Shown here: positions 36,994 to 49,562 of the stretch, in pieces | How the letters are laid out: each line of letters begins with the position of its first letter | How positions within the stretch are numbered: position 1 is the first letter of the stretch | Assembly (NCBI GenBank): GCA_963971405.1 | Contig: OZ020487.1 | Coordinates: forward strand, 33,961,371-34,025,370 | DNA: 64,000 nt | Origin: Psococerastis gibbosa | Taxonomy: Eukaryota; Arthropoda; Insecta; Psocodea; Psocidae | Direction of reading: 5' to 3' | Program-made: the position numbers and the translations under genes | Notes under the pieces: model-generated | Seen by the model: the letters and a program-made list of their open reading frames with translations, nothing else | The model's database searches: none | What the model was told of the DNA's origin: nothing

Positions 36994-38858
36994 TACCGTG
37001 TGTCTTTCAAAAACACATTTAATAAGAAATAGTGACTGACAGACAATATATAGGTACCGGTCCTTATATCAGTCATTTTGTAACCAGCAAGTAGATACGG
37101 TTTTTGACGTCGTCATAAAATACAAAAATACCTTTTAATTTAATATCTAATATTAATAATAATTTAGTTAATAAATAAAGGCTAGCTTTAAGAATTGGTG
37201 AAATAGTAGCCTACACACTGCTGTAGTTGTATATTAAGGGTGTTCACTTATCCGTGTAAAGTAGAAATGGCAATAAAAAGTAAATGGATAAAACATAAAA
37301 TACAATGGAAACTTTGTTTATTCATTTAGTTTTGATGCTTAATTTTTACTTTATGACTTTTTACAATTTAGCACATGCAAGCGATCACACCGACGTCCCC
37401 ATAATAACTTACATTGATTTGTAAGGTAGGTATATAAATGTTTGTGAAGCTTACTTAATGCCCAGACACTTGAAAGTTTCGAACAGTAAAATAAATGGTA
37501 TTCATAAGTTGCAGTATAATATGTAGTTATCTACGGCAATGTATAAATTGTACACAATACATTTATGTGTAACACAAGGGGCGTCGGTAGGAAGGTTAGC
37601 ATTGTTTCACCCTATAATAATACTATAGCGTAATTATACTAGTTGTTTCATAGGCTACATACGGTACTTAAACAAAACAAACGTAATATATGTATGATAG
37701 TCCACTTGACAGTTGTAACAATAAAATATGCTAGATAAGGTGGCTTAGATAGGTTACAATAATAATACAATAGGTTTTTGCATAACAATTGTAATTATTA
37801 AAATGTAAATAAATAAATGTGTGTGTTTTTAGCTGTGAATTACAAGGGGCTAAACTCCGGCAAACATGCAATAATACTAACAATTCTACTACTGGCGGCT
37901 ACTCCACGGCATCACAAATGATGCCACAATCCAATCATGTGACTACCTTTTTAACCATCAACGTTAAATTGATGGGGGAAAATATTATTTTCATACAAAA
38001 TAACGTGTGTTCTTAGGGAAAAACATAATTTTTAGGGATATACTAAAAGAAATCTACTAATGCATTAAAATAGATTTTCAAAACTTGTCAAGTAGCCTAA
38101 TCGTCTAGTAACACTACCCATTAGGTAGTGCTAGCAGGGCAATATATAGAGCGTAATACAAGACACTACGGTACCAATAATAGTAATCCAGTAAAATAGC
38201 AGACAGTTTTCATATGTTACGTCCACAAATGGTGAAAGTTAGACGTTAGTTTATATTGAACCCTCGCAGACGTAACACGCATATTACAGATGCCATGAAT
38301 CCCAGAAGGATTAGACTATAGTAAGCTAAAATGCATATACTGTAGGCCTACAGTTTCTTTCTTACTTTCTTACCATAATAAGAAACATTTCCTGGTACGT
38401 AAACACAAGGCGAATCTGCATGTTTATGTTTCTAATGGGTTTACGTTACAAGAAAGTGCGTTTCATTATGTACCCTGAAAACATCACGGTTCGATTGAAG
38501 CGACTATATGTACAAACTGTTTTTGTTTTGCTTATTTTTGCTTATTTTTTGCTTATTGGAATACTGTATATATAACAATAACGAAAGTTTTACAAACGCT
38601 CCTTCAGCCATCTCGAACCTTGTGCCCACAAGTAGGCTACAGTTAGAATAAATGGACTCAAAAATAAGCAAGATATTTCTCAGTCAGTGAAAAATGAGGA
38701 CTGACTAATTACTACTCCTAGTATTTCACACTTAATCAAAGTCTAATCTAAAAATATTCTGTAGCCGGGCGGAATGAAAAACGGAAACACCTTGAAATTC
38801 ATAACTGTATTCCTACGCAGCTTGGGAATAATTTATAATAAAGGGTAGCTATACTTAC

Positions 38859-39134
38859 CGGAACAGGCCTGCGGTGGTAAAGGAAATATGAGGGTGGTGG
38901 AGGATTTCCGCCTTGCCACAGCACAGCCCAAACTTTGGGGTTTAAATGATCGTAGCTGCTGCATGAAGTCAGAACACTCCATAAGAGCAACGTCCGCGAA
39001 GTGGAGATCACACAGTATGTGATTCTTGAATCTTCGGGCTCGTTTCTGATTCGGCCCGGTCAAGTTCAGACCGCACGAGTTGCACTTGAGGCATTCTTCG
39101 TGGTAGTGGTTGTTGTCGTAGAGAGGCGAAGGCT
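38859..39134 (-). CDS. Rapgap1: Rapgap1-like, exon e6 (LIM-like zinc half-module)
   Basis: 2 nt, 91 codons, 1 nt; acceptor atttgcag, donor TCCG|GTAAGT. The peptide runs EPSPLYDNNHYHEECLKC, NSCGLNLTGPNQKRARRF, then ILCDLHFADVALMEC and ARRKSSTTLIFPLPPQACS. His-x2-Cys-x2-Cys-x2-Cys-x20-Cys-x2-His matches the last six ligands of a LIM domain (H-x2-C-x2-C-x2-C-x16-21-C-x2-C/H/D). The opening Cys-x2-Cys pair is not present in e6 or e5, so either a small exon between 39135 and 56773 was missed or this family uses a partial finger. LIM modules bind proteins, and here it may place the GAP at a complex. Decayed copies of this exon lie just upstream (39205-39910). Confidence 0.82.
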
Positions 39135-39204
39135 CTGCAAATAATTAGAACAGATTTGTTACAAGAGGTAAAAACTAACTATAGTTACAAGATTAAGTGA
39201 AAAT

Positions 39205-39910
39205 ACTCCGAAAAGCAGAGATCACACAATGTGGTTTTTGAATCTTCGGGCTCGTTTCTAGTCGAGTTCAGACCATACGAGTTGAAATTGAGATATTCTT
39301 CGTGGTAGTGGTAGATTTGTTATCAGAAAACCCATTAAGACGTGCCCAGCACTCCTCATTAACAGAGGTTCACCCGATTATGTGTTGTATTGGGCTGCAA
39401 GAAATCTGATGGTGGAAGCCTAATGCTATGGTGTAATTAAAAGAAAAAATGTTATAAGATGTAAAAACTAGCAATAGTTAGAAGATGATGTGAAAACACT
39501 CCGAAAGCAGAGATCACTCCGTTTGTGGTTCCTGAATCTTTGGTCACGCTTTTGGAATGACCCTTTATCTTCGTGGTAGTGGTTGTGGTCGAATTGAAGC
39601 GAATGGTCTGAAAATAGTTAGAACAGAATGATGTGTCAAAGGAGAGAAAAACTAACTCGATAGTTATAGTACTATAGAGAAAGTCAAAACACTCAGCGAA
39701 GCAGAGAGAGGTTCTTGAGGCACGAGTTACCCTTGAGGTATTCTTCGTGGTGGTGGTTTCTGTTGTATATACAGACGAAGGTATTTAAATTAAAATAGAA
39801 TTATTAGAACACATGTAAGTTATTAAAAAGGAGAAAAAAACAACTATAGTTCCTAGATGAAGTGAAAATACTCCGTGAAGCCGAGAACACGCAATAGGTA
39901 CAAGGCGTGC
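39205..39910 (-). repeat. Decayed tandem copies of LIM exon e6
   Basis: Three copies upstream (in gene sense) of e6. The landmark agatcac/gagaacac occurs at 39005 (true exon), 39219, 39511, ~39702 and ~39891, and ttcttcgtggtagtgg recurs. In the 39219 copy all three Cys of the HEECLKCNSC block have become Tyr or Phe, and a stop follows, so it cannot make a finger. The intron words ttagaacag and aaaactaactatagtt are copied too, so the duplicated units span exon and intron. Confidence 0.8.
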
Positions 39911-40583
39911 CCAGGTCCAAAAACTTTTTTTACGTGATTTATTAATGGATAAATTCTTCAAACCAAACAGGTTTACATACAAATCTTCGTTTTTCTGTTA
40001 ACTGTTTTTGTCATATATACAATAGAAAGTTCTGGAAACAGTTGTTTTATAATATATACAAAAAAAATAACTTCAGTTGTCAATGGAATTGATGAATTAT
40101 AGGTCATTCATCAAAGGTTTTATTATCTTAGGTATATTGCAATAAACTGCAATATTCTGGCTACAATGTGATGAGTATTAGGTAACACAAAAAGTATAAT
40201 AGGTATCCCAAAAGAGAGACCTACAAGTCAGTTAGTCTTAGAGAAAAGACCCTTAGTCACAGAAATTAACACAAAATAAGGCGAAATTGAGGAGCAAAAA
40301 TGAATTAATAATAAAAGCATATTGAAGGAGAAATTTAGGGGGGTGAGACAAGTTAAGCCGCACAGCACTACCGGTCCGTTGAGCCGCAAATGAAGCTGAG
40401 CAAGTACAAGCGCTCTCGTGGTTATCTGCATTAACGATTTCACTTGTCCAAGTTATATTGTTCAGTAATTGCCGGTTCACAAGGTGAATAGGTGATAGCT
40501 GTACAATTTTCGTTTAAAGATGGCAGAATGAGGGATCGGTTTTCAGATTAAATGGTAACGTTAGGAACGGGTAAACACGGACA

Positions 40584-40773
40584 GCAGGCGCGCTGGTAAA
40601 TTTGTCATTGGACCAAATTGGGTTGGCGCAAAACCACAGGGTCTATTTCACGAGTGTCCCAAAACCGGTTCAGCGTCAGAAATCTTCTGAAATGCGTTCT
40701 GAAATAGACTGCTTTTCTGCACCAAACAATTACTAACCAATTTGATCCAATGACGAACTTGCCAGCGCGGCTT
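40584..40773. mobile_element. Foldback MITE, 190 bp
   Basis: Arms gcgcgctggtaaatttgtca... and ...tgacgaacttgccagcgcg pair over ~36 bp at ~85%. Pairing continues inside (gtctatttca / tgaaatagac). No clear target duplication. Confidence 0.65.
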
Positions 40774-41138
40774 CTGCGTTGCTTTCGTTTGGGTGTACTA
40801 AAAGATCTTTAAAAGTAGAGGTTGGCAAAGAAAAGGTGACTAGTTTGAGTAGTAGTGTAGTAGTGTGAGTAGTTAGTGTAGTATTAACCTAGTTTGTCGG
40901 GTTCTAGTATAGAAAAGAAAATGTACAATCCAGCAGTCAAGGCTGACAACAGAAACAGTAAGTTTTTGCGTATTTGATTTGATAATCTCAATAGCATCAT
41001 TATGACTGTTGTTAGCTTACCACGTTTTGCCGCTTCATTGATTAAGGGACGCTCATCTTTTGCCCGCCTGGTTTCAACAGGTGCTCTGTTAACAACCAAC
41101 ACCTGTCCTCAGTGATAGCCACGTCTGTCAGAGCCTTA

Positions 41139-41533
41139 GGCGCTTATTCCACCGACCTGCTAGTGCTAAATACAAAGACGGTGACGTGGTAACAGACATT
41201 CAAGACTTAGGTGGGGTTTCCACCGAACTCGCTTGCAGAATGCAAATGACATTGACGGAAATGTTTGTTTTCCTCTATGCCATAGTTAAAATTGATCAAT
41301 GATCATAGAGTAAAATCACAAACAAACAAACTAAAATTAAAAAATGGCGTCATGGGATATGTTAAGTACAAACATTTTAATAGATTTCTATAAAAATAAA
41401 AATTCAAATATCCCGTCAATGTCATTTGCATTCTGCAATGCGAGGTCGGTGGAAACCCCGCCTAAGTCTTGAATGTCTGCTACCACGTCACCGTATTTGT
41501 ATTTAGCACTAGCAGGTCGGTTGAATATGCGCC
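41139..41533. mobile_element. PIF/Harbinger-like foldback MITE (family B, 395 bp), TTA target
   Basis: Flanked by TTA at 41136-41138 and 41534-41536. Ends GGCGCTTATTCCACCGACC / GGTTGAATATGCGCC. The interior keeps atggcgtcatgggatatg with ~20 open codons (MASWDMLSTNILIDFYK). Confidence 0.88.
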
Positions 41534-41595
41534 TTAGCTCCAACATACTCATATTTCTCACCATTCAGTATTCTGATGTCTGGTTACGCCACTGC

Positions 41596-41954
41596 TGTTG
41601 CATTTGGGTAGCTCAGTGCTGCATAAGCGGCACTAGGTTTTCCTAAGAATGAGCATGCAGCCGTCTGGCCTGACGTCAGACTGCCTATAGGCAACTGAGG
41701 TATTAAATAGGAGTAGGTCCGGAAAACAGAGGCAGAAAGAGGCAAAAGGAGTCAGGAGAAGCTAGAATAAGCAAGTGTATATATATATATACCATCTTAA
41801 TTAGTTTTATTTTAATAAGTCTTTTATCTGCGTGTCCCGGTGAAGTGTTTATTCGGTAAGTTTCTATTACATTAATGTGTAAAAGGGAATTAGTTATAAT
41901 TTTTTACTTAGGCTAAGTTTCCCTCCAATAATAGAATCTTATTAGGGCTCAACA
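41596..41954 (+). mobile_element. Solo-like LTR (359 bp) of an LTR retrotransposon
   Basis: Begins TGTTG and ends CAACA. Has a TATA-like tattaaatag near 41700 and an aataagtc poly(A)-like site. A primer-binding site follows 3 bp on. No gag, pol or second LTR is seen in the window. Confidence 0.7.
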
Positions 41955-41957
41955 AAC

Positions 41958-41976
41958 TGGTGGCAACGGTGGGATT
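41958..41976 (+). promoter_or_regulatory. Reverse transcription primer-binding site
   Basis: TGGTGGCAACGGTGGGATT begins with TGG, as expected for pairing to a tRNA 3' end, and stands 3 bp after the LTR. This wording is typical of Gypsy-like elements. Confidence 0.65.
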
Positions 41977-42479
41977 CGAAACACTAGCAGACAACCCCAG
42001 CACTAAGTCATTCTAAACACTAATAAGTTGGCTCCCAACTACTAGAGACACCTAGCGGACAACTGAAAAACTATATTTGAGGGCCCAGCACGAGTTAATC
42101 CTATGGGGTCCCCCTACCACGTATTATTGTTATACCTGTTTTAGCGCTTACATTTTATTATATTATTATGAAATTTAAAAGGTCTCCCGACAAACAGGAT
42201 GGTGCACTGATTTTCGTTACACAAAATGATGCGTATCACAAAAAAAGGTTTCACTTCAATAAGTTTGAAGAAACCTCACAATATCAATAATTTTCTTCGT
42301 TTGTGTTATTCTCAATAGTATCAATTTCATTTCTACACCATGTAAAGCCGCACTTTCGTAAATTGTTCGCTAGTAAAAATTGAGCGACTTGATGATGCAG
42401 AAAACGGTTGGGGGAAACAAGTTTAATTAAAAGTTTCAGTAGTATCATACAATATTTTCCTATTCCTCTTTACAACGTT

Positions 42480-42700
42480 TTATATAAAATAAATAAATAA
42501 ATATAAATTGCCAGTATTTATAAATAAATAAATAAATAAATAAATAAATGAGGACTTTTTATTGTTTCCTTTACTAAGCCAACCTAGTGGAGTTAGGGCT
42601 ATAAAGCCCTCTCTTACACTCAAGTAGGAAGGCCCGGGACCGCCTGCTTTACATGCCCTCCGAAGCATGGCCAAAAAATGTAGCCAGTGCGGGAGCGCTA
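42480..42700 (-). repeat. tRNA-derived SINE family E, copy 3
   Basis: Inverse of the 18704 copy (aagccaacctagtggagtta; ggcccgggaccgcctgcttt). The plus-strand (AAAT)n run at 42488-42548 is its tail. The tRNA-like head is cut off. Confidence 0.7.
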
Positions 42701-44109
42701 CAATCACGTAGGACATTAGCAATAATAATTAGTGCGCTATGCGTAGTACCTTCACACGAAATTAGTTTCTAAATTTAAATGTACATACATTTTATGAATG
42801 TGCATAAACAAAGGCCGTCCCCAGTGTTAATAACCCCCCTCTCAAAAAAACAATTGTATGCCAAAATACGTATACCCCTACTATTTTGTACTCATTTTAA
42901 GAAAAAAAAAACCCCTGGTTGAACAGTATTTTCAATACGTCATGGAGTGTAAACACCTTTTAACACTACTGTTTGGAGTCACATCAATCTTCGTCGGTAT
43001 AATCTAACCCCGTTATCAAAATGCGAAAAATCCCAATATTTCAGGTCATTTTTTTTTAATTTTTCCCCGGGGGAATGTTGGAAATAACTATCGAAAAACT
43101 TTGGATTTGACGCGAGCGTTACAACACTTTACGGTACTTCTCTTTTACTCTGTGTGCAATAAAAGGGAAGACATTAATAAAAGATGCACCTGCAAATTAA
43201 ATAGAAACTATTATATATTATTATCATTGATTACCACTCCGTAATACCCAACAGGGAGACTCCGGGACCCCCCAATTTGTAGTTTTACACATATTCGTCG
43301 GTTAAACCAAACCATACTGCTGTCAAAATGAGTAAAACCCCACTGTTTCGCGCATATTTTATCAAAACCTTCGCCGGGGGAGACCTGTTTGCAGGATATA
43401 ACATGTGTATATTAGTTATTTATACTTGGGAGTTGATTACATAGGCTATAATTTTACTACATTTCACACGATTGAAAACTGAAAACCCTCCTCCCCCTCG
43501 TAATATTCCTGGCTACGGCCATGGCATCAACAATGTTATGCACGCACAGTTTACTCTCACGGTTTCAACAACCCATCGCATTACGATTTCGCTCCTATAC
43601 TATGCGGAAATAGGAGGATATGATATCTTGCTGCAAACTTCGCTGCCATAGTTTCGCTTTTTCCAATATCCGTGTTGTGGATGGATTTCACAAATTTTGG
43701 AGTGAGCATTGTGATAGCGTGATTCGATCACTCGAACCGTGCATTACGATTCGTTCGATCGTTTGCACTATGTATACTGTACCATACGTGATAGATAAGT
43801 TGTCTCTATTTAATTTAAGTGGGTACTTACTGATTTTACGGAGATTCAAGTACCTATTGAGACGGCGACCAATGTTCGACTCCCGGAAAAATCCTCCACA
43901 ACTTTTTATTTCATGACCCCCTCAGTCTAACTCCACATCTTGTTCAAAATGTTACCGTATATGAATGAATGAATGAATATATTTTAATACGATACAATGA
44001 GACAATAAACAATATCACAACAATTTATAAAAATCACGCCACTGGGCAAATGCCTATAATAATGCATATATACAAGTACTTGAATATACGAGTATAGTAT
44101 ATAAGTATG

Positions 44110-44765
44110 TATGTATATTGATTTTAGAAAACACTGTAACTTCCGTAGATATTATCCGATTTTGATAAAACTTGGTACAAACATTGATTATAAGAATGTC
44201 TTGATCGAATTTGTTAACCAGCTAGATCTGCTATTTTGCTCCAAGATGGCGGTAGATCAAAGCTTTATGAAATTCATATCTCAGTTATTATTGGTCACAG
44301 AGGCAAGAAATAAAATCTGGCTGAGAGCCTGTATTATTATCTAAGATAATAGTAATCAAAATTTTTATGACAAATCGACGATTTCAAGATGGCGTCCAGT
44401 CAAAGTGAAAATAATTTGATAAGTAAAAGTCGTCATTGCAGTTCGAAATTTGGAATGCAAGAGTGTATTATGTGTTGATGTAGTGGTCGGGAACAGAATG
44501 AAGTATTTTATATTTTTAATTACAAACATGGCGGGGTCTGCGTTTCCATGGAATCTCCCTACACCTGCAGCCTGATCGAGGCGACTATAATACCAGTATT
44601 TAATTAATCCCCTGGTAATAAAAATGCAACCAAGATAATTTTATAATGGAAAGTGCTATTCAAAATTTGTTTGTTTCCAGTTATAATCCTAGGGTATTTA
44701 TTTAACCCCGGTATTATAATCGCCTCGATCAGGCTGCTGATCGGCCAGAGCCGAAAGGGATATTT
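44110..44765 (-). repeat. Repeat family H, copy 2 (interrupted by a MITE)
   Basis: Inverse of 7690-8025: acaaatcgacgatttcaaga, aatctccctacacctg, then ctgatcggccagagccgaa after the inserted MITE. Confidence 0.65.
44568..44736. mobile_element. Foldback MITE family G (169 bp), CTG target duplication
   Basis: Ends CAGCCTGATCGAGGCG / CGCCTCGATCAGGCTG, with CTG on both sides (44565-44567, 44737-44739). The family H copy at 7.7 kb shows the empty site (ctacacctgatcggcc in reverse). Confidence 0.85.
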
Positions 44766-44937
44766 TCTACTGCTAGTAACAAACTAGGTTAATTAACCAT
44801 AGTTAGGGTATTTAAGGGTAATTCATGTCCATCGTTTGTGAAGTGATGATAATGGTGACTATGGTAAGCAAGAAAGAAGGTGACTTCAGAATAAAATTCT
44901 AACCCCGTCGTTAATGGTACTTCAACCTCCTTGCAAC

Positions 44938-45175
44938 ATTTTATAAATAAATAAATAAATAAACCAATAAATAATGACTTTTTTGTTCTATTTCTAAGTC
45001 AACCTAATCTAGTTAGGGCTATATAGCCCTCTCTTACACTCAACTAGGAAGACCCGGGACCGCCTCCGGATGCCCACCGAAGCATGGCCAGAAAGTTTAG
45101 CAGTTGTAGGACTCGAACCAACAACCTTTCGGGTGAAAGTTGGAGTCTGTACCACTACTCTACATGTCCTGTGTC
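44938..45175 (-). repeat. tRNA-derived SINE family E, copy 4
   Basis: Inverse copy with ggactcgaaccaacaacctt (B box reversed), gaagacccgggaccgcct and an (AAAT)n tail at its left end. Confidence 0.72.
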
Positions 45176-45846
45176 CATGTGAAGCGATTCACCGTGGAAT
45201 AAATTAACGAGGCATGTAAGCAATTTGCGTAATTATGTACTGAACGCATACGGTATGTTCGACGTTGTAAGAGATCTGCTGTCCTTCAAGGGGTGTTTGC
45301 TTTATTATCTAATGGAGTGCAACTTCACCCCCTCAACCCCCTACCTCAACCCTCTTCTCGTGTGCCCCCCCCCCCTACCCCACTCGCATGCTGAGACTTA
45401 TTTCCAATCAGACAGAAAACACTCAGTTGCCATCAAATAGCTAACCTTTTCAATCTTTTTCAAGCTTTTCACCTAAGAACTTACATTTAATTTACTTGAT
45501 TTACTCAATCCTTTAGTTCCCCTAGCCTACTACAATGCATAAAATCCCATGACACAATTTATTCGCATTAACAAACCTTTTTCCATAAATTATTTCCGGT
45601 AACTCAATAATATAATACATTTATATAGGCCTATAGTATTCTAATAAAAAATATAAATACAAATAATAAATATATAAAATAAAAGTCACAAAGATGGGTT
45701 GAAGATTAGGAAATTGCGTGTAACAATAGGTTAGGTCTTTAGCAAAACTACGCTGAGTTGAGCCATGTACGTCAGGGCACAAAATCACGGTAAGTTGACT
45801 GAGGCGTACTGTGCAAGTGTACAACGTGAACAACAGTCATCTTACA

Positions 45847-46647
45847 AAAGAACTGTCCAAGATTACTCGAACATGCTTTCCAATTTATCAATTAGTAGAT
45901 AGAGAAAATGAGTAATTTCATGCGGTAAATAATTTTCTTATGGTTATATTTCGGATATCTCGGGGGGGGGGGGGGGGGGGGTTGTCCACCTGACGTCACT
46001 GGAGGTGAGGTAAATTCTAGATAGATCAGACAAACACATTACCACACAGTTATAATGGCAGGGCGCGCAATTCATTTGAACGTGAATTTTCTATCATTTT
46101 ACAAAAAAAACCTTATGCATAAAACCAAGTAGTTTTTTGGAAAGCCACCTATCCGGTTTCTTTACTCAATTTATCACCTAAAGCATGCCTGAATCGATAG
46201 AAAGGTTTCGCAGAAAAATTATTTATTAGTCAGTATTCATTAAAGTTTAGTTATTTTTATTTTTTATCCCCAGAAGCAAACTACCAAAGGGCAAGTGACC
46301 CCCCGCATTTTGTCAACATTAGTAACGACTACATTATATGTGTATTTAAAAGAAATCGTTGGAGCCGTTTTTGAGAAATAATTTTTTGAGACGTTAAAAA
46401 ATTTTTCCCGAGGTATGATTTTTGTGAACCTACATACTGAATTTCATCATAATCGACCGAGTAGTTTGCCCGGAAATCGATGAACAGACATATAGAGCGA
46501 CAGAGTGACAGACACAGCGACAGACTGAGCGACAGACAGACATTTCGTAAAACCACTTTTTTGGGTTCTTGTGACCTCAAAACGTGTAAATCCGTTGAAA
46601 TCTCGGAGTCGAAAACTTGGCCATCACTACGTATAAATAGGAAACAA
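45847..46647 (+). repeat. Family A element, G-run form
   Basis: Near full copy with a ~20-G run at 45962-45981, the block ctgacgtcactggaggtgag and a GACA-type microsatellite. The 3' end is worn (cgtataaataggaaacaaa). Confidence 0.82.
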
Positions 46648-47253
46648 AAATGGTATACTCGCGATACATGCGATACATGCGATGTGAGCTTTCGTATATA
46701 CGTATCATTCGTAAGAAGACTGTTTGTCGCGTAACGCCGTAACACTAGACAATTGGACTGTATACAAGTATAGACGTGTCACGGAACATCGCATATGAAA
46801 ATTATCAATTCTTTCTTTAAAACCAATTTACAAACAAATTAAATGCGGGCAATTACGTTAATTTAGAGACAAAACAAATCACCAAACCAACGACGGTTCG
46901 AAATTGCTTTTGCATATCTATTTGACTATTTCGATAGATGTAATCAGGGCGAATGGTGCGAATTTAATTCAGCAAGCTCTCCTCAATATTTAAGCTACAG
47001 GTCAAACTCACCACAGTGCCATTTAATTTTAAATTGTGTGGATTAAGCCCAACACCAATTTTAATGCGGTGGATGTGACATTTCACACTATATGTTAATC
47101 AATTTTACGTAAAACAGGTGAGCCTGTGCAATTATTCACAAAATTTTATGCACAAAGGAAAAGTTTTTAAGAAGAATTTAATTAAATTTGAATCATTTAA
47201 ATATGGCTTTAGTATGTTTGGCATATTCCTGGGGTTCTAGGGATATACGTAGT

Positions 47254-47947
47254 CAGTGGCGGCTCGTGGTGTATCAAAATGGTGGGGCAACGAATTGTAA
47301 TAAAGTAATAGCATATAACTTACCACTACTTGAATATCAAATAGATTCTTCGGCATTTCGATGTGGCAAACAAGTCTATAACTCGCTGTTTACATTTTTG
47401 TAATATTTGTTTACATTACCCTGCCTGGCCGTTGGGCAGAACCTGACTTCCCTAGTCAAAAATTCTTCTTTGAAAAATTTTATAATAATCATCAGTCATG
47501 ACAAAATAGTGAAACTCTTCTCAAAAATAACTCTTATAATTATGATTTTAAAAAAATACCAATATTCAACGATATTATTAATACGAAACATTTAAAGTCA
47601 TTTTTGGGGCGCTGCCCCGCTGCCCATGTATAAATGCATATGGCATGATTTGCATTGCAAGGTCCATAAGAGAAAAGTTGTGTACACCTTTTCAATGGTG
47701 CGAACAATCCTCTTAACTTTTGCCTGACTCGGTTGCCATGGCGACCCGGGGCTAAATTGAAAATTGCCCCAAGTTGCCCAGAGCACGCACATAGCATAGC
47801 CGAATTGTAGCAGTTGCATTTTTCTTCAGAATAGTATATTATTATTTTATTATTATTATTATTATTATTAAAAGGAAATTGCTTTGTTTGCCTGTAAAAT
47901 TATGGGAGGGCTGTAGCCCCAGTGCCCTTATGGACGAGCCGCCACTG
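47254..47947. mobile_element. hAT element (694 bp), perfect 8-bp target duplication
   Basis: Ends CAGTGGCGGCTCGT / ACGAGCCGCCACTG, flanked by TACGTAGT at 47246-47253 and 47948-47955. CAGTGGCGGCTCGT is typical of hAT ends. No transposase frame: non-autonomous. Confidence 0.92.
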
Positions 47948-49562
47948 TACGTAGTTAAGTTAAGTAGTATATTCGGTACGATACCGCTCAGCTGCCTTAG
48001 CCGAGTAATATTATATAGGTGGGATTATTCTTAAAATTCCCCAACTATAGACATTTTTCACGTGCCAACTGCGCATATCATTCTGCCAGTGCAGTGTACC
48101 CATTACTACATGGGAATATGGATTTAAAAGTTACACTGAAAATACCTATAAATAATTACACAAACTGAGTTTTAATCAAATATATTATAATATTATATAT
48201 TATAAATGCCTGTTAAAAATATTGAGAATTTAACTCTTAAAAAACTTGCATGGCGCCGAGGACGCGGAATTGCATGGAGGAATATGATAATAAAGGGCCC
48301 GATATGAAAACGCAAGTAAAAAGCATAAAATACACATGTAGATTGTTTACGTAGGTCTTACATTTGAAATTGGTTTATTTACTCGTACTTGCTTTCTCAT
48401 TTCGATTTCTACTCCCCGTGACTTTAACCTGCACATGTACGAGGGGCGATCCAGAATTCCGTAGCCTAACGCAAATGGATGATCGCTGAAAAGATAAACC
48501 TCGCCTTATGGTATAGCGTGTGCCTTATGATAACTGCGCCTTTTCATTTTAATAACTTTCTAATCCCTTCAAATGAAAATTTTCGCCTTTTTTAGCTCCT
48601 TTCGACTGTTTGAGGGTCTTTACCGTCTGCCTCTGGGTGATTCCATCACCTCTGGCAACATTAAATAATCACTAGGGGTTAATTCTAACCCTTGAAGGAG
48701 GATAGTTTCGAAGTTGAATTCAACAATGCTAGCTTCTTCAACATGGGACTCCAGAGCTGAAGCGCAATGGGCGCCGCAGAAGTTTGGGTTATCCAACATA
48801 TAGGGGGCTGTGATTAGCTCAGGTGAATGGTAATCATATTGCCCGATGGGAATGATTAAATAGTCTGGTGTCTAAGATATTGTGCATTAATAGCCAAAGT
48901 TGGCGGCCACGATATCTACAATCCTCAGTTAATCTAAGGCGGATTCGGAACAAAAGAGGCGAGGTGGATTGATAAAATGGCCAGCATTGATTTGTAAAAA
49001 TACCACACCATAAATGTTTTGGAATCTCCCAACGAAAAATTTACGCACAAAAATGTTTATTTATATCTTTTTTTTAAATTTTACAAGTTATCATAAGAAA
49101 ACTAGTGCTGTTTTTGACAATGGAAACGCAAGGAAGATTGATTGAAAAAAATAGAAAATGGTTTGGGGGGACACAAAATGTGACAGGAGAGAACCGCAGG
49201 TGAGAGACAACTTATTTCGCTACATCAATCTCACATATCACTTTCATAAATATATCACAATGGATTCAAATTTGCTCACGCTCAAATTCCGCGGTTAAAA
49301 GAGAAAATGCACATCTCCGTTTATCCGATGCCGCAAAAAATATCGTTTATGGGTACCGGTAAGACAATAAGAAAACTGTAAGGATTTCAGAAGGTTTCAG
49401 CAAAACTATATACGGTACTTGCGATAACGAATTGGCTGCATGTACAGTGTATAGATATTTTAGTGTTCGTACCCCTTCGTCACTATTGACAGTGGATAGC
49501 CACCAAGAGAGGGATTTTTCTCATCGCAGCACTCAAAAAATGTACCAGTCAGTGCCGGATAT

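Larger units (their letters stand above)
25506..38858 (-). other. Intron e6-e7 (13.4 kb)
   Basis: Phase 1 intron. It carries LINE relics, an array of family A copies (33.4-35.5 kb) with a nested LINE insertion, and an hAT MITE. Stretches with nothing recognised: 25506-26690, 27020-28030, 28650-30110, 30470-31620, 32600-33365, 35715-36570 and 36995-38858. Confidence 0.7.
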
